NCBI GenBank assembly: GCA_014529385.2
Contig: CM043959.1
Span: 58,446,753 to 58,510,752 of the forward strand
DNA length: 64,000 bases
Direction: 5' to 3'
Source of the DNA: Adiantum capillus-veneris
Lineage: Eukaryota; Streptophyta; Polypodiopsida; Polypodiales; Pteridaceae
This document shows, piece after piece, positions 34,735 through 44,538 of the stretch. A program made the translations under genes and the position numbers. Under the pieces are notes generated by a model that was not told the DNA's origin, searched no databases, and saw only the letters and a program-made list of their open reading frames with translations. Numbering within the stretch: position 1 is the first letter of the stretch; each line of letters opens with the position of its first letter.

Positions 34735-34856
34735 GTGTAAAAGACTAAGGTAATGGAACAATTGCACTAGCAATGGCTACCTTTGAAGGTGAGAGTGTAA
34801 AAGACTAAGGTAATGGAACAATTGCACTAGCAATGGCTACCTTTGAAGGTGAGAGT
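34735..34856 (+). repeat. 60-bp tandem duplication
   Basis: agtgtaaaagactaaggtaa and the following 40 bases occur twice with a 60-bp period and are essentially identical, so the duplication is very recent or an assembly artefact. Confidence 0.93.
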
Positions 34857-35107
34857 GTGTATGGAAAGCCTCGTGAAATTTTCCCTTGTTTGGCCCCAAT
34901 TGGTGACAAACAAACAAACATGAAAAACAATGTAGCTTAACCTTACATATAAGATGTCACGCATTAAAAGAGGTCCTATAATTTTGGCTTAACCTTACTA
35001 TCAATGTAATGTCATCTACATGATACGATAAAAAATAGCATAGATACTAGTTTTTGGACCGGTGTGTATATGTTAAAACCTCATTAGCATAACCATAGAA
35101 AAGGAGA

Positions 35108-35109
<2 letters not shown>

Positions 35110-35160
<51 letters not shown>
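35110..35160 (+). repeat. Compound (TG)n(AG)n microsatellite
   Basis: TG run followed directly by AG run, the same layout as at 34137 and 42820. Confidence 0.95.
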
Positions 35161-35316
35161 CGCAAGGTGATCACTAATGGGAGAATGAATTGGTTGACTA
35201 TCTATATTATTATAAAAGGGGGAGGGGTTCTGGCCCCTCCGCCTTGACACATGGTAGCTTTTTTTGAGTCCGACGCTCTTTCAGTAGTGCTCTCTGAGCG
35301 GACAATGAGACAGCAT

Positions 35317-35319
<3 letters not shown>

Positions 35320-35352
<33 letters not shown>
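35320..35352 (+). repeat. (GA)n microsatellite
   Basis: Uninterrupted AG run just left of CACTA-1. Confidence 0.95.
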
Positions 35353-35357
<5 letters not shown>

Positions 35358-35564
35358 GGTGCTGTCACTATCACCTTAGTTCAGCATGGTGAGAAAATAC
35401 ACAGCTACGTGAAGGCCCCAGCATCGGCTGGTCGAGTAGCCTTTCCACCTGCACATTAGCTTTGTAGTTTTCCAAGGTCTGCAATTGTTCTAGGTAGTGA
35501 CAAGATCATGACAATGTGCACTTGTGATGACTGTAGTGACGAAAATACAATGGGGTTTTTAACC

Positions 35565-35775
35565 CCCCGGCCTCGCTACCAGTGTCGCTAAAGGCGTCGC
35601 AAGGGGAACGTCGCTACGAGTGTTGCTATAAGCGACTCTATATGTGTTGCTATGAGCGTCTCTATATATAGATGCCTATAGCGACGCGCATAGTGATGGT
35701 TAGTTCCTTATCTAGCAACGTGTATAGCGACGCTGCATGAATTTACATAAAGACGCCTATAGTGACGTCCGAGAA
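35565..35775. repeat. CACTA-1 subterminal repeats
   Basis: Multiple copies in both orientations of gcgtcgctat / tagcgacg. These clustered words are the kind of site that En/Spm-class transposases bind near element ends. Equivalent cluster in CACTA-2 at 48664-48852. Confidence 0.8.
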
Positions 35776-36107
35776 TAAAATTTTATGGATGACAGGGTAA
35801 TGAATGCCCTACCACCCATCAACCATATTGAACAATGTTTCCAAAATAAAAATGCAAAAATGACAAAAGTATTTCGATGAAAGTGAATTGACGAAAGTAA
35901 TACAATGACAAAACTATACACAACATAGGCAAAATCACTTGATTGTTAAGCTTTGATCAAAATGTGATAGTTACAACACAATTGTCATTATTGAGAAAAT
36001 ACATCATTGACCAATAGTTACAAAAATGACGTACAAACGTCACCTCATTATACATTCTATGACAAAATAAAACTAGCGCTATCTAGCTACGGCTAGATTG
36101 ACGTCGT

Positions 36108-37245
36108 CTAATCAGACATCTCATCGCATCCAAACGGCGTATCTATCGGATTCTGCAAAAAAAGACAATAAGACTTTCTGTAAGTATAAACATAATTACA
36201 AAACAATTTATTTTTTAGCTTATCATTAAAATACAACAAATGTAAGAGAGTAAGGTGAAATACTAACCATGCCGGGGCGAGAACTAAGAACGTCCATAAG
36301 GGCGTTCAAGCCCTCTCTGCCCGCATACTCGCACTCGTACGGTGTGGGGTCACATCCCGACCACTGTTCAAAACATACAAAGAATACGTTATGTTAAAAT
36401 TTAAAAGTACAATTATCAAAAACTACCAAACCTAAAGAAGAATGCAAAAACACTTACAAAATCGGCCTCAAATGATGCCCACCGGCCGCTCCCCAAGTGG
36501 TGTGAGCTCCCTCCCTCTACTCGTGCTTTGACTGCCTCCTTTTGTTGCTTCCACTTGTCAGGATTCTCGCATGCTGCTTGCTTTGCATTTTTCCAATCTT
36601 CTCTGGTCAGCCAATCTGGCTTGTTCCACCCATGCTTTATTGCTTTTTGCACTTCATAACACTTGTGCTTGCAATATTTGCGCATCCACACCTTCATCAG
36701 GTCTTCATTGAAGCGCTCATCCTGACTTGACACGTGAAACTCGTCATGCAGCATGCTGATGACTCTGTCTTTTACGTGTTTACTATGTAGTGTCAAAACA
36801 CCTGAGAGCAACGGCCGCGCATGCGCGAGATCACCTTCTTGCCAGCGTCGTCATCCATGATGATGCCGTCGCTGATGTCGATCGAGTACCGCAAGCCCTC
36901 TCCCCTATGACGCGTGAACCTGGGTGTCTCGGCAAGGGTCTCGAGTGGCATCTTGATGGGGGTACGGATGACAGGTGTCTCCATTGGAGTCTGGGTCCCA
37001 AAGCGAGGAGTGTCGACTGGGGCGACTCCCAGAGGAGTAGCGAGTGGTGTGTAGCCAGGAACGGCCGATAGTCACACAAAACCTGGAGTAGATGGCGATG
37101 CCATGGCTGGTGTGGGGGCGGGCAAAGAAGGGGAAGGTAAGGAGCCTCGTCGACTACAAGGCAGTGTCGAAGCATCAGCGAGCGACGACATCTCCACAGC
37201 AACCGCCGACGCCACCACTAGAGCCACATCTTGTTTGAAGCCCTG
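36108..37245 (-). pseudogene. CACTA-1 second gene (TNPA-position), 5'-truncated
   Basis: It aligns with the intact gene of CACTA-2. Exon 2 (36363-36268, W-S-G-C-D-P-T-P-Y-E, 32 codons) and exon 3 (36152-36108, 15 codons with stop) keep the same splice sites. Exon 1 ends at 36458 (A-S-F-E-A-D-F). It has lost the segment corresponding to R-H-Y-I-L-N-K-W near 36800 and is frameshifted there. The 5' part, including the M-D-D-E-E-F start, is missing: homology begins near 37245 and meets TNP2 sequence directly, marking an internal deletion. Confidence 0.8.
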
Positions 37246-37267
37246 CATGTATACACAACACCGCGAG

Positions 37268-38700
37268 TTAAGCTTGAGAAAAACCAAGGTTTATAGTGTT
37301 TGAGTTTGAGTATATATCACCTGAGCATTCTGCTAGTCCAGGATAGTCATGCATGGTCCACGTTAGAATGCCTCTAATCAAAGCATTGCGTCGACCTGTG
37401 TGTTGGCTCATATCCACCACTTCTATGCCAATCCACAATTGTTGTAGCTCTTCCAATAGCGGACACAGATACACATCCATATTCTTCACTTTATACCACC
37501 CCGACACAATCAAGCTTAGAAACAGGTGCCCCTTTTTGGTAGTCAACCACAAGGGAATGTTGTAGTTGACAATGAAAACTGGCCATACATTTTAAGATGT
37601 TGACCTCTGACCAAATAGATTTAAGCCATCCATAGTCAGGCCGAGGTGCAAATTTTGAGCTTCCCTGGCAAAGTCCAGCCATGTGTCGTCTATATGCTTC
37701 CAAGCCACGCAATCTGCAGGAATTTGTAGCACACCATCCGAAGATCTATTCTCCTCGTGCCATGATGCGAGGGCGGCCATGGACATAGATTTGAAGAAAT
37801 TTTTGATGCGAGGCAACAGAGGAAAGTGTCACAAAACCTTCTGCGGGAGTTTTTGTCCGTGGAGATCTATTCAATATCTCTCGAAATCACATTTCGCACA
37901 CTTCTCCATGTCTATGTATTCCCCTCTGAAAAGAATGCAATCGTTAGGACAAGCGTGAATAGAATTGTAATCCATCTCCAAGTTTTGCAAGATCTTTTTT
38001 GCTTCCTCTTTGGAATCTGGCATCACATTATCAGCTGGTAGTATGTGCTCTTTGAGCAATCTACACAGCAAAAGAAATATGGTACACTTGTGTAAGTAAT
38101 CTATCGGACCATTATACATTTAGAGTTTTTTATTTAAGTAAACACATTGAAATAGATCACCTAAAAAGTGTTGTGATGCTGGTGTCACTCCATCCAAACT
38201 TTGCATGCATGTTGAGAAGAACCAGGATCGCCTTTAATCTAGACACACGTGTTCCATCATACAATGGCATATTGGCTTCACTTTTCATGTCATCATAGAT
38301 AATCCTTTCTGAATCTATGATTGTCTCGATCATTTCATCGATCTCCGGCTCAAACATAGCCTCGTTGGGAATGTGGTCTGCATGATCACCCTCCGAGTTG
38401 GCAGAGGCTACATCTTGTGGCCTCACGTATGCTGCTTGACCAAAGCATCTACGAACACATCTATGGGTTGCATGATTGCTGTCTGTTGGCCAGCGCCAGA
38501 GTTCAACGAGTTGTAATTGGCAACAACTTGATCTATAATAGATGGATCAAACTTGCCAAATTTGTGAACGTGCTGCAAAGAAACGCGTCTTGTTTGTCGC
38601 ACATCATGTTTGCATTGATTACAAGGACATAAGATCCTTGTTGAGAGATAGACATTTCGGTGGACGGCCCCACATTGTCGTCACTACTTATAATGAATGC
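37268..38700 (-). pseudogene. CACTA-1 TNP2-like transposase, C-terminally deleted
   Basis: Segments of the plant En/Spm transposase run right to left. The start codon of CACTA-2 (ATG) is here ATA near 38690. Then follow P-Q-D-V-A-S and a stretch ending L-L-N-M-H-A-K-F-G-W-S-D-T-S (38157-38426); an intron-like gap; L-L-K-E-H-I-L-P-A-D-N-V-M-P with C-P-N-D-C-I-L-F-R and C-A-K-C (37871-38075); F-P-L-L-P-R-I-K-N-F-F-K-S, W-H-E-E-N-R-S-S-D-G-V and L-H-L-G-L-T-M-D-G-L-N-L-F-G (37592-37830); and Y-L-C-P-L-L-E-E-L-Q-Q-L-W with T-W-T-M-H-D-Y-P-G-L-A (37300-37552). The C-terminal half, including later catalytic residues, is absent. Confidence 0.85.
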
Positions 38701-38754
38701 AAAAACCTTATAAGCTGAATAGAAATTTAATATTCTATTGGAATCCTCCGTCTC

Positions 38755-38808
<54 letters not shown>

Positions 38809-39030
38809 AATCTCCCTCACAATCAAGAAACCATAGATCACACTGTAAACTACCTCAAATTCTCTAGCCATGTTCGATCTCCGCACACCTCGGTCTAGAG
38901 GTGCATGGAGATTAGAACCACCGGGTTATAATCTCGTCTTTATTGGTCAATGCCTATATTTGTGGGTACAAGAAATCTACACACCCACATCTACATGACA
39001 ATGCATGTAGTGGACAAAGCCCCTTTGCCT
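38640..39030. repeat. Block shared with CACTA-2 (51670-52030)
   Basis: About 390 bp around a long (CT)n run is near-identical in both CACTA copies, including cacctcggtctagaggtgca and ccgggttataatctcgtc. It confirms that the two elements are siblings. The copies diverge after about 39030. Confidence 0.88.
38756..38806 (+). repeat. (CT)n microsatellite in CACTA-1
   Basis: Present at the matching position in CACTA-2 (51790), so it predates their separation. Confidence 0.95.
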
Positions 39031-39417
39031 CTTGTTCAATTGTAGCAATTCACAACTACTCTAATTTCTAAACACCGCGAGTGCTCCCTCTCTCTCATGC
39101 ACACACACACTCACACACAAGCCAACTTGATACGTTGTGAAAGTCCTAAGTTATCCACTTTCCTCTTCCATCACTCAAGCTCAAAAGATGGAGAACGCTT
39201 TCAGTAGCTACTATTGTTGCCTACCCTTTGAACATGTCAAAGCTAATTAGTTTCAAACATCTTTAAGCTCTACAAAAAGGAGAGAGATGGTTGGGCCTCT
39301 TCTTCAGCTCTAAACCTTAAATCTTGAGTTAAACCCTAAACTTCACCCCAAAGCTCTAATATTAAATTTAAACCTAAACTCTAACTTAAATATAAAAACT
39401 AAATCGTAAGCCTATGT

Positions 39418-39419
<2 letters not shown>

Positions 39420-39461
<42 letters not shown>
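39420..39461 (+). repeat. (CT)n microsatellite
   Basis: About 21 CT units. Confidence 0.95.
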
Positions 39462-39468
<7 letters not shown>

Positions 39469-39506
39469 CCCTCTCTCTTTATCTAGATATGTCATAGTCT
39501 GTCTAT

Positions 39507-39620
39507 TTACAAAGACAGACATTGACGAAGCTCTTCACCGACGAATGCACTATTTACTTGGACAATTCGATCCACAAGGAGTTTATCGGATTGGTCTCAT
39601 AAATCATTTTGAGATTTTGA
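39507..39620 (+). pseudogene. Possible AAA-ATPase-like fragment in CACTA-1
   Basis: A short plus-strand frame reads K-T-D-I-D-E-A-L-H-R-R-M-H-Y then Q-F-D-P-Q-G-V-Y-R-I-G-L. The D-x-D-E-A-x-x-R-R...F-x-x-P...R pattern recalls the region after Walker B in AAA ATPases. It is only about 35 residues and could be chance. It is noted because the sibling element carries a clear host fragment in the same part. Confidence 0.25.
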
Positions 39621-39700
39621 AGATGTTTAATATAACATTTCATTTCTTATTTTCTCTATTTTTTTAAATCTCTCTCTATCTCTCTCTTTGTTTTCTACCC

Positions 39701-39702
<2 letters not shown>

Positions 39703-39756
<54 letters not shown>

Positions 39757-39777
39757 CTCCCCCCCCCCCCCCCCCTC

Positions 39778-39829
<52 letters not shown>

Positions 39830-39830
39830 T
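39703..39830 (+). repeat. (CT)n - C17 - (CT)n compound tract
   Basis: Two CT runs separated by ctttttctc and a C run. Predicted Leu/Ser and Arg/Glu frames across it are artefacts of the repeat. Confidence 0.95.
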
Positions 39831-39940
39831 CTCTCAATGTGTATGTGTATGCGTTCTTTGTTTATGCATGTGTGTGTACATTCTTTGTACATTCAATGTG
39901 TGTGTGTGTATGTGTTTTTTGTTTATGCATGTGTGTACAT

Positions 39941-39977
39941 TCTCTCTCTCTCTCTCTCTCTCATACACAATGTGTGT

Positions 39978-40008
<31 letters not shown>

Positions 40009-40017
40009 GGGGGGGGG
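39941..40017 (+). repeat. (CT)n, (TG)n and G26 tract
   Basis: CT run, short spacer, eleven TG units and 26 G. Length of the G run is likely unreliable. Confidence 0.93.
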
Positions 40018-40805
40018 CAGAGAGAGAGAACAGTGGAGATACTTCTTTGAAGTTTGTACTTGCGATCGTGCACTAGAGAGAGATTGTCGGTGCAACAAGT
40101 GAGCGCCTCTGTGTCCATGTCCTTTCAATGGCACTTTGTCTGTTTAGGGGGGGGTCCAACTGTGTGCGCAAGGGCTTGAATGCAATGTTCAGAAAAAATC
40201 GATTTTGCAAACATAAAATTCTCTATAGGGTAGATTCAAAGAGGTTTTTTTTCAAAAATAACCAATTTTTTTGCAATTTAACTCTATTTTCTTAAATTAT
40301 TCCCCCTCCCTTCAACCGACTCTTTTGATTTTTCAAATGGCTCAAAGCTAAGCTAAGGCACACTTTTCTCAAACACTGCTCGAATAGTGTGTCTCTACCG
40401 TGAACATATGTGGCCAAAGCCGCTATGCAAGCAACACTTTGTGCAACACGTGCAAGCTCCTGGGATGGAACATAGAGTAAAAAACTGGGGCTTCAGTAGT
40501 TAACTACACGTAAGGCGTTTGGTGAGACGAGCACTACAACAAGGTTTGAGCTCATGCACGACCAATGAGAAAAGCCCACATATGCTCCAAGGCTTCAAGC
40601 TGCACCACATGACCAAACCCATTTGTATTTCAATTGGCCCCATGCGCAAAATATTTATTGGGCTAACCACAACTTGGAATTGGGGTCCATCCCATTATTG
40701 GCCCCTTGGGCCTTTACCCTAGAGAAAGAAAGAACACCGAATTTGTGCTGCTAGCAGTAGCTATGCTATGCGTTGTGAGGGAATATGAAATTCCACAAAG
40801 AAATG

Positions 40806-40807
<2 letters not shown>

Positions 40808-40898
<91 letters not shown>

Positions 40899-40911
40899 GG
40901 GGGGGGGGGGG
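40808..40911 (+). repeat. (GA)42 plus G14
   Basis: About 85 bp of GA, then agaaagag and 14 G. Confidence 0.95.
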
Positions 40912-41154
40912 TTCTACAAGAAGCGCTGCTACTGAGAGTGGGTGATGTTGATGAAGAAGAAAAGGGCACCACTATGCTTCAACAGTTTTGGAAAGGGAGG
41001 GAGAAGCTGCTTGATGTGCCATTCTATCGTGCTCTGCCTGCGAGGCTCTAGGCTTGCAATGAAAAAGGCTAGAGGGGGATGGGGTAGAAAGAGAGGATCA
41101 AGTGATCACCTTCTTTAGTAGGGCTCAAAAAACACAAAGCCTAGGCACATGGCT

Positions 41155-41155
<1 letters not shown>

Positions 41156-41228
<73 letters not shown>
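41156..41228 (+). repeat. (GA)n microsatellite
   Basis: About 36 GA units. Confidence 0.95.
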
Positions 41229-41231
<3 letters not shown>

Positions 41232-41355
41232 AGAGATTAGACGTGGTCTACAATCTCCTTCATGCTCAGACCTCTCCCTCTTTCTTTTGCTTCCACATAT
41301 GGAAAATAGCGAGTGAGTGTCCTATCTCGCCCCCCCACAGCGACAATGGGAAGGT

Positions 41356-41358
<3 letters not shown>

Positions 41359-41447
<89 letters not shown>
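41359..41447 (+). repeat. (GA)n microsatellite
   Basis: About 44 GA units, with the one at 40808 among the longest in the window. Confidence 0.95.
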
Positions 41448-41448
<1 letters not shown>

Positions 41449-41776
41449 ACATTTAAGGCTTTCCCTCTTAGATGTTTGTCTTCCTTCAATGAAGGCCTAA
41501 AAGGCTCAAAGCCACCCCTTGCCCCCGCCTGAAGGACAATTTGAGACATGCTTTTTGCATGAACAAAACATTTGATGTATGAAGCAGTGCTCGAATTTTT
41601 TTCCCCAAATCTTGGAAAACAAAATCTTGGTGGAGAGAGACTCTGTGTGTGTGTAGGTCCATGTGGACGTCGCCAGATGCGATGCCGCTGTCGAAGGTGA
41701 CGCCTTTATGCATATAGCAAAGAGGATCCACATAGCATTGCTATAGCCCTAATGACACAGGTGGTTACACACACAA

Positions 41777-41780
<4 letters not shown>

Positions 41781-41827
<47 letters not shown>
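41781..41827 (+). repeat. (GA)n microsatellite
   Basis: About 23 GA units. Confidence 0.95.
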
Positions 41828-41828
<1 letters not shown>

Positions 41829-42817
41829 CCAACTGCCTTCTAGTAAAGATAATTGGTTCAACCAACTGAAAGTACAAGTCTGTTAGCATCAAGAGAGATT
41901 TCTAATGTGGCCTACATGTCTTGGTAGCTGTAGTACGCATGCACATGGAATAATTATCAATATAGCCCTCCAAAATATCGCGGAGGGCCCTTTCTGTGGA
42001 GGCAATGGTAATGGGACACTCTTTGACCTTACTTTGATGATATAGTTTAATCTCAAAATTTTGTATGTTTAGCAAATTGCAATAACAAGCCTCAATTATA
42101 CGGGTGTATGGCTACAAACATCCATTGTTTATTAGAGGTAACCAAAATGGCAAGCAAGGTTGCTTTTTTATGGGCCTAAATATGGGCCACCTTGCAAAAA
42201 AATGCACTAAATCACATAAACATCTATGAAAATTTTGATTTTTGTTGGCTAGGCGTGTCCCTAAATAATATACCTCGATGCCAATGGTAATGAACTTGAT
42301 GGTTTATCTTTTCAACGATCTAGGTACCATATGTATACATGTCCATATACACGTATACACTACGTGCTACAATGTGAAGGGTCACGTTGGCATTCCATAC
42401 AAAAATTGAAAAGGGCATACATGAGGCTCTTAACAAACTAAAAAGCAAAAGAAATTCAATACTTCATGAGAAATCTTTTTTTTTTTGGTCTAACTCCCTT
42501 CTTCATTAGGCTGTCCTGCATTGCCTTACGTAGATATGAAAATGGGCATGGGCAAATTGCATGCTGAAAAGATGAGACAAGCGGCTCACAAAAGTAGGCT
42601 CTATTAAAAGAACCTCGAGAGACTAAAGCCCACTTGAGCAATTGGGGTGTTTTTATTATGAACCAAGAAAGCAACCCAAGGGGGCACCTTGGGTGTTAGT
42701 GCCTTGTGTATATACATTCCACAAACGTATCGAACTAAGAGGTGTGTGAGTAAGAGACACAAACTTCAAAGAAGATATGGATGCATTGAGTTTGGGTCAA
42801 TTTGGGTCCATGACACT

Positions 42818-42819
<2 letters not shown>

Positions 42820-42879
<60 letters not shown>
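42820..42879 (+). repeat. Compound (GT)n(GA)n microsatellite
   Basis: Ten GT units run directly into about nineteen GA units. Confidence 0.95.
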
Positions 42880-42882
<3 letters not shown>

Positions 42883-43302
42883 CCACAATCTTTTCTTTCT
42901 AAACAACTTAAATCTGTCTAAAATTCTTCATTAGACATGCTTCGTTTATAAGTGACATGGGCAACGAGTGAAGAGATCGACGCCAAGGGAGGATTGACGG
43001 TTAGGGGAGGGGAGGGGGAGGGGGGGCTTTTAGGTCTTCTATAGTCGCAATCCCGTCAAGGAGGGGAGATGGGCAAGGTAGCTACCATGGAGGGGCAAGC
43101 CAGAGGGTTGACCCACCGTCACCACAAATATTGGGTAGTTACTTTTTTGGTTGCCAATCCATGGCACCATGTGGATTGATAGAGAGCGTCGATCCTTTCG
43201 CTTGTCTGGGTCAGTTGGCAACAAGTGCATTTCTCATGAGATCATGAGAGAAATCAGTGTAATGCGTGTGTGCACTGTGTAGCATAGGGTTGAAACGGGA
43301 AA

Positions 43303-43305
<3 letters not shown>

Positions 43306-43358
<53 letters not shown>
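43306..43358 (+). repeat. (GA)n microsatellite
   Basis: About 26 GA units. Confidence 0.95.
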
Positions 43359-43360
<2 letters not shown>

Positions 43361-43973
43361 TTATGAAAGGGAGAGTACTTACTACTAGGTAGAGTAGTGA
43401 GAGGGAGCACTATTAGGCCTAGGTCACATTGGGGCAGGCAATGGCTGGCCACGCCGAGGTGGCGGGCAGCCATTCGTTGAGCCAAAAGCGCAGCCTCGCG
43501 CCCATGTCAAAGGGGCGGGCAAGCACCCTTGTCCATCTTTTTCCCATCAACGCACAAAATCCTTTCAATGGTTTCGAACTCTGCTAGCCTGCGAGAATCC
43601 ATGAAGAGTTGCCACTCGGCTAACCTTGGTTCGCTATGAAAAAAAAACGTTTTTCCCTCTCTTGAGCCCGGTGTGATTGCAATGTCTTGGCCATGCCGGA
43701 AATGGGAGAGGGGCGGCAGCCCAGTGTGACATAGTCCTTATTGTAATTTGTAGTGAGACCGAGACCGACTACTCTCCGGTACTTCGACCAATATACGCAA
43801 CACACGCTCCTCTCTCTCCCTCTCTCTCCTCCTACAGCTCACAAGTAGCAAGCTAGAATTTGATACGGAGCAAGCTCACCGAATCGAAACTCTTCCTGTA
43901 CTCTACTATCTCTCTCTTTCTTTCGCGCCGCAAGTTGCAACTTGCAAGTTGGCACACAGTGCAACCCATCGGG

Positions 43974-43974
<1 letters not shown>

Positions 43975-44004
<30 letters not shown>
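43975..44004 (+). repeat. (CT)n tract upstream of germin-like gene
   Basis: Fifteen CT units about 430 bp before the putative TATA box. Confidence 0.95.
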
Positions 44005-44008
<4 letters not shown>

Positions 44009-44386
44009 AGGTGACCCGGTCATCGATGCTACCTGCGAGTGAAGAGACGTTGAGTCTTCGCAGATGGTGACTCATTGGTTAGCGTCTGTGCAGTGTGTGC
44101 ATGAGAATATTGATTTGCGCCTTGAGGAGAAGGGGAACTTGGGAAGAGAAGATCGGGCGACGGTCAGGTGCAGCGTCTGTGGACGTTGGCCAGATTCAGT
44201 GAAAGACGTCGATCCGCAGCAGTTGCACTGTGCAGTGCTCCTTGTCAGGGAAAAGTGGCCAAGTACGGCATTTTCTATTACACCAATGAAGAGGTAGGTT
44301 GGGGCCAGCTCATACGTACACACACACACGCACGCGCACGCACAGAGCTAGAGCTAGGATCTCTCTCCCCCCTCGGGAGTCGGGAG

Positions 44387-44390
<4 letters not shown>
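44005..44390. other. Upstream region of germin-like gene
   Basis: No gene of its own. A short (CA)n lies near 44320. It may hold the promoter-proximal control region of the gene at 44539, but I see no specific element that I can defend. Confidence 0.4.

Positions 44391-44419
<29 letters not shown>
44391..44419 (+). repeat. (CT)n pyrimidine patch next to TATA box
   Basis: CT run ending about 10 bp before the TATA-like sequence. Pyrimidine patches are common at plant core promoters. Confidence 0.8.
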
Positions 44420-44429
44420 ACGTGGTGGG

Positions 44430-44439
44430 TATTTATAAG
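44430..44439 (+). promoter_or_regulatory. TATA-like box of germin-like gene
   Basis: tatttataag at this position is about 100 bp before the ATG at 44539. That would place transcription start near 44465 and give a 5' UTR of about 75 nt. Confidence 0.6.
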
Positions 44440-44538
44440 CGCGTGCATGGGGTGAGCTAGCCGTCAGAGTACTGCGTTCTATTGAGTTTCATGCGTACAC
44501 AGAGCTAGCCTCTCAGTCACCCCCTCCCTAAAAAAAAA

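Larger units (their letters stand above)
34126..35494. other. No gene; microsatellites and one tandem duplication
   Basis: Contains compound (GT)n(GA)n tracts at 34137-34192 and 35110-35160, a (GA)n at 35320-35352 and the 60-bp duplication at 34735-34856. No coding domain seen. Confidence 0.5.
35495..40020 (-). mobile_element. CACTA (En/Spm) transposon 1, decayed, right end uncertain
   Basis: The left end is homologous to the left end of CACTA-2 (agtgacaaga against CACTACAAGA, then gcgacg-rich subterminal repeats), but its terminal CACTA is degraded. Both coding regions lie on the minus strand: a TNP2-like transposase (37268-38700) and a second transposon gene (36108-37245). The 3' region shares the flanking block 38640-39030 and a tttgtttatgcatgt repeat region (39837-39935) with CACTA-2. 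The right terminus is not found. Confidence 0.8.
40021..43970. other. Microsatellite-rich, no supported gene
   Basis: Nearly 4 kb with six long GA tracts (listed separately) and no coding domain on either strand. A minus-strand frame at 41486-41731 (C-Y-M-H-K-G-V-T-F-D-S-G-I-A-S-G-D-V-H-M-D-L) has protein-like composition but I cannot assign it. Confidence 0.5.

Noticed and set aside
39310-39400. aaaccctaaac-like words suggesting telomeric repeats (also near 52100)
   Set aside because: Irregular and few, embedded in CACTA elements; no true TTTAGGG array.
39688-41549. Leu/Ser, Arg/Glu and Val/Cys repeat frames on both strands
   Set aside because: They are translations of (CT)n, (GA)n and (GT)n tracts.
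41486-41733. Minus-strand frame with C-Y-M-H-K-G-V-T-F-D-S-G-I
   Set aside because: Protein-like locally but only about 25 residues before low-complexity sequence; no family could be named.
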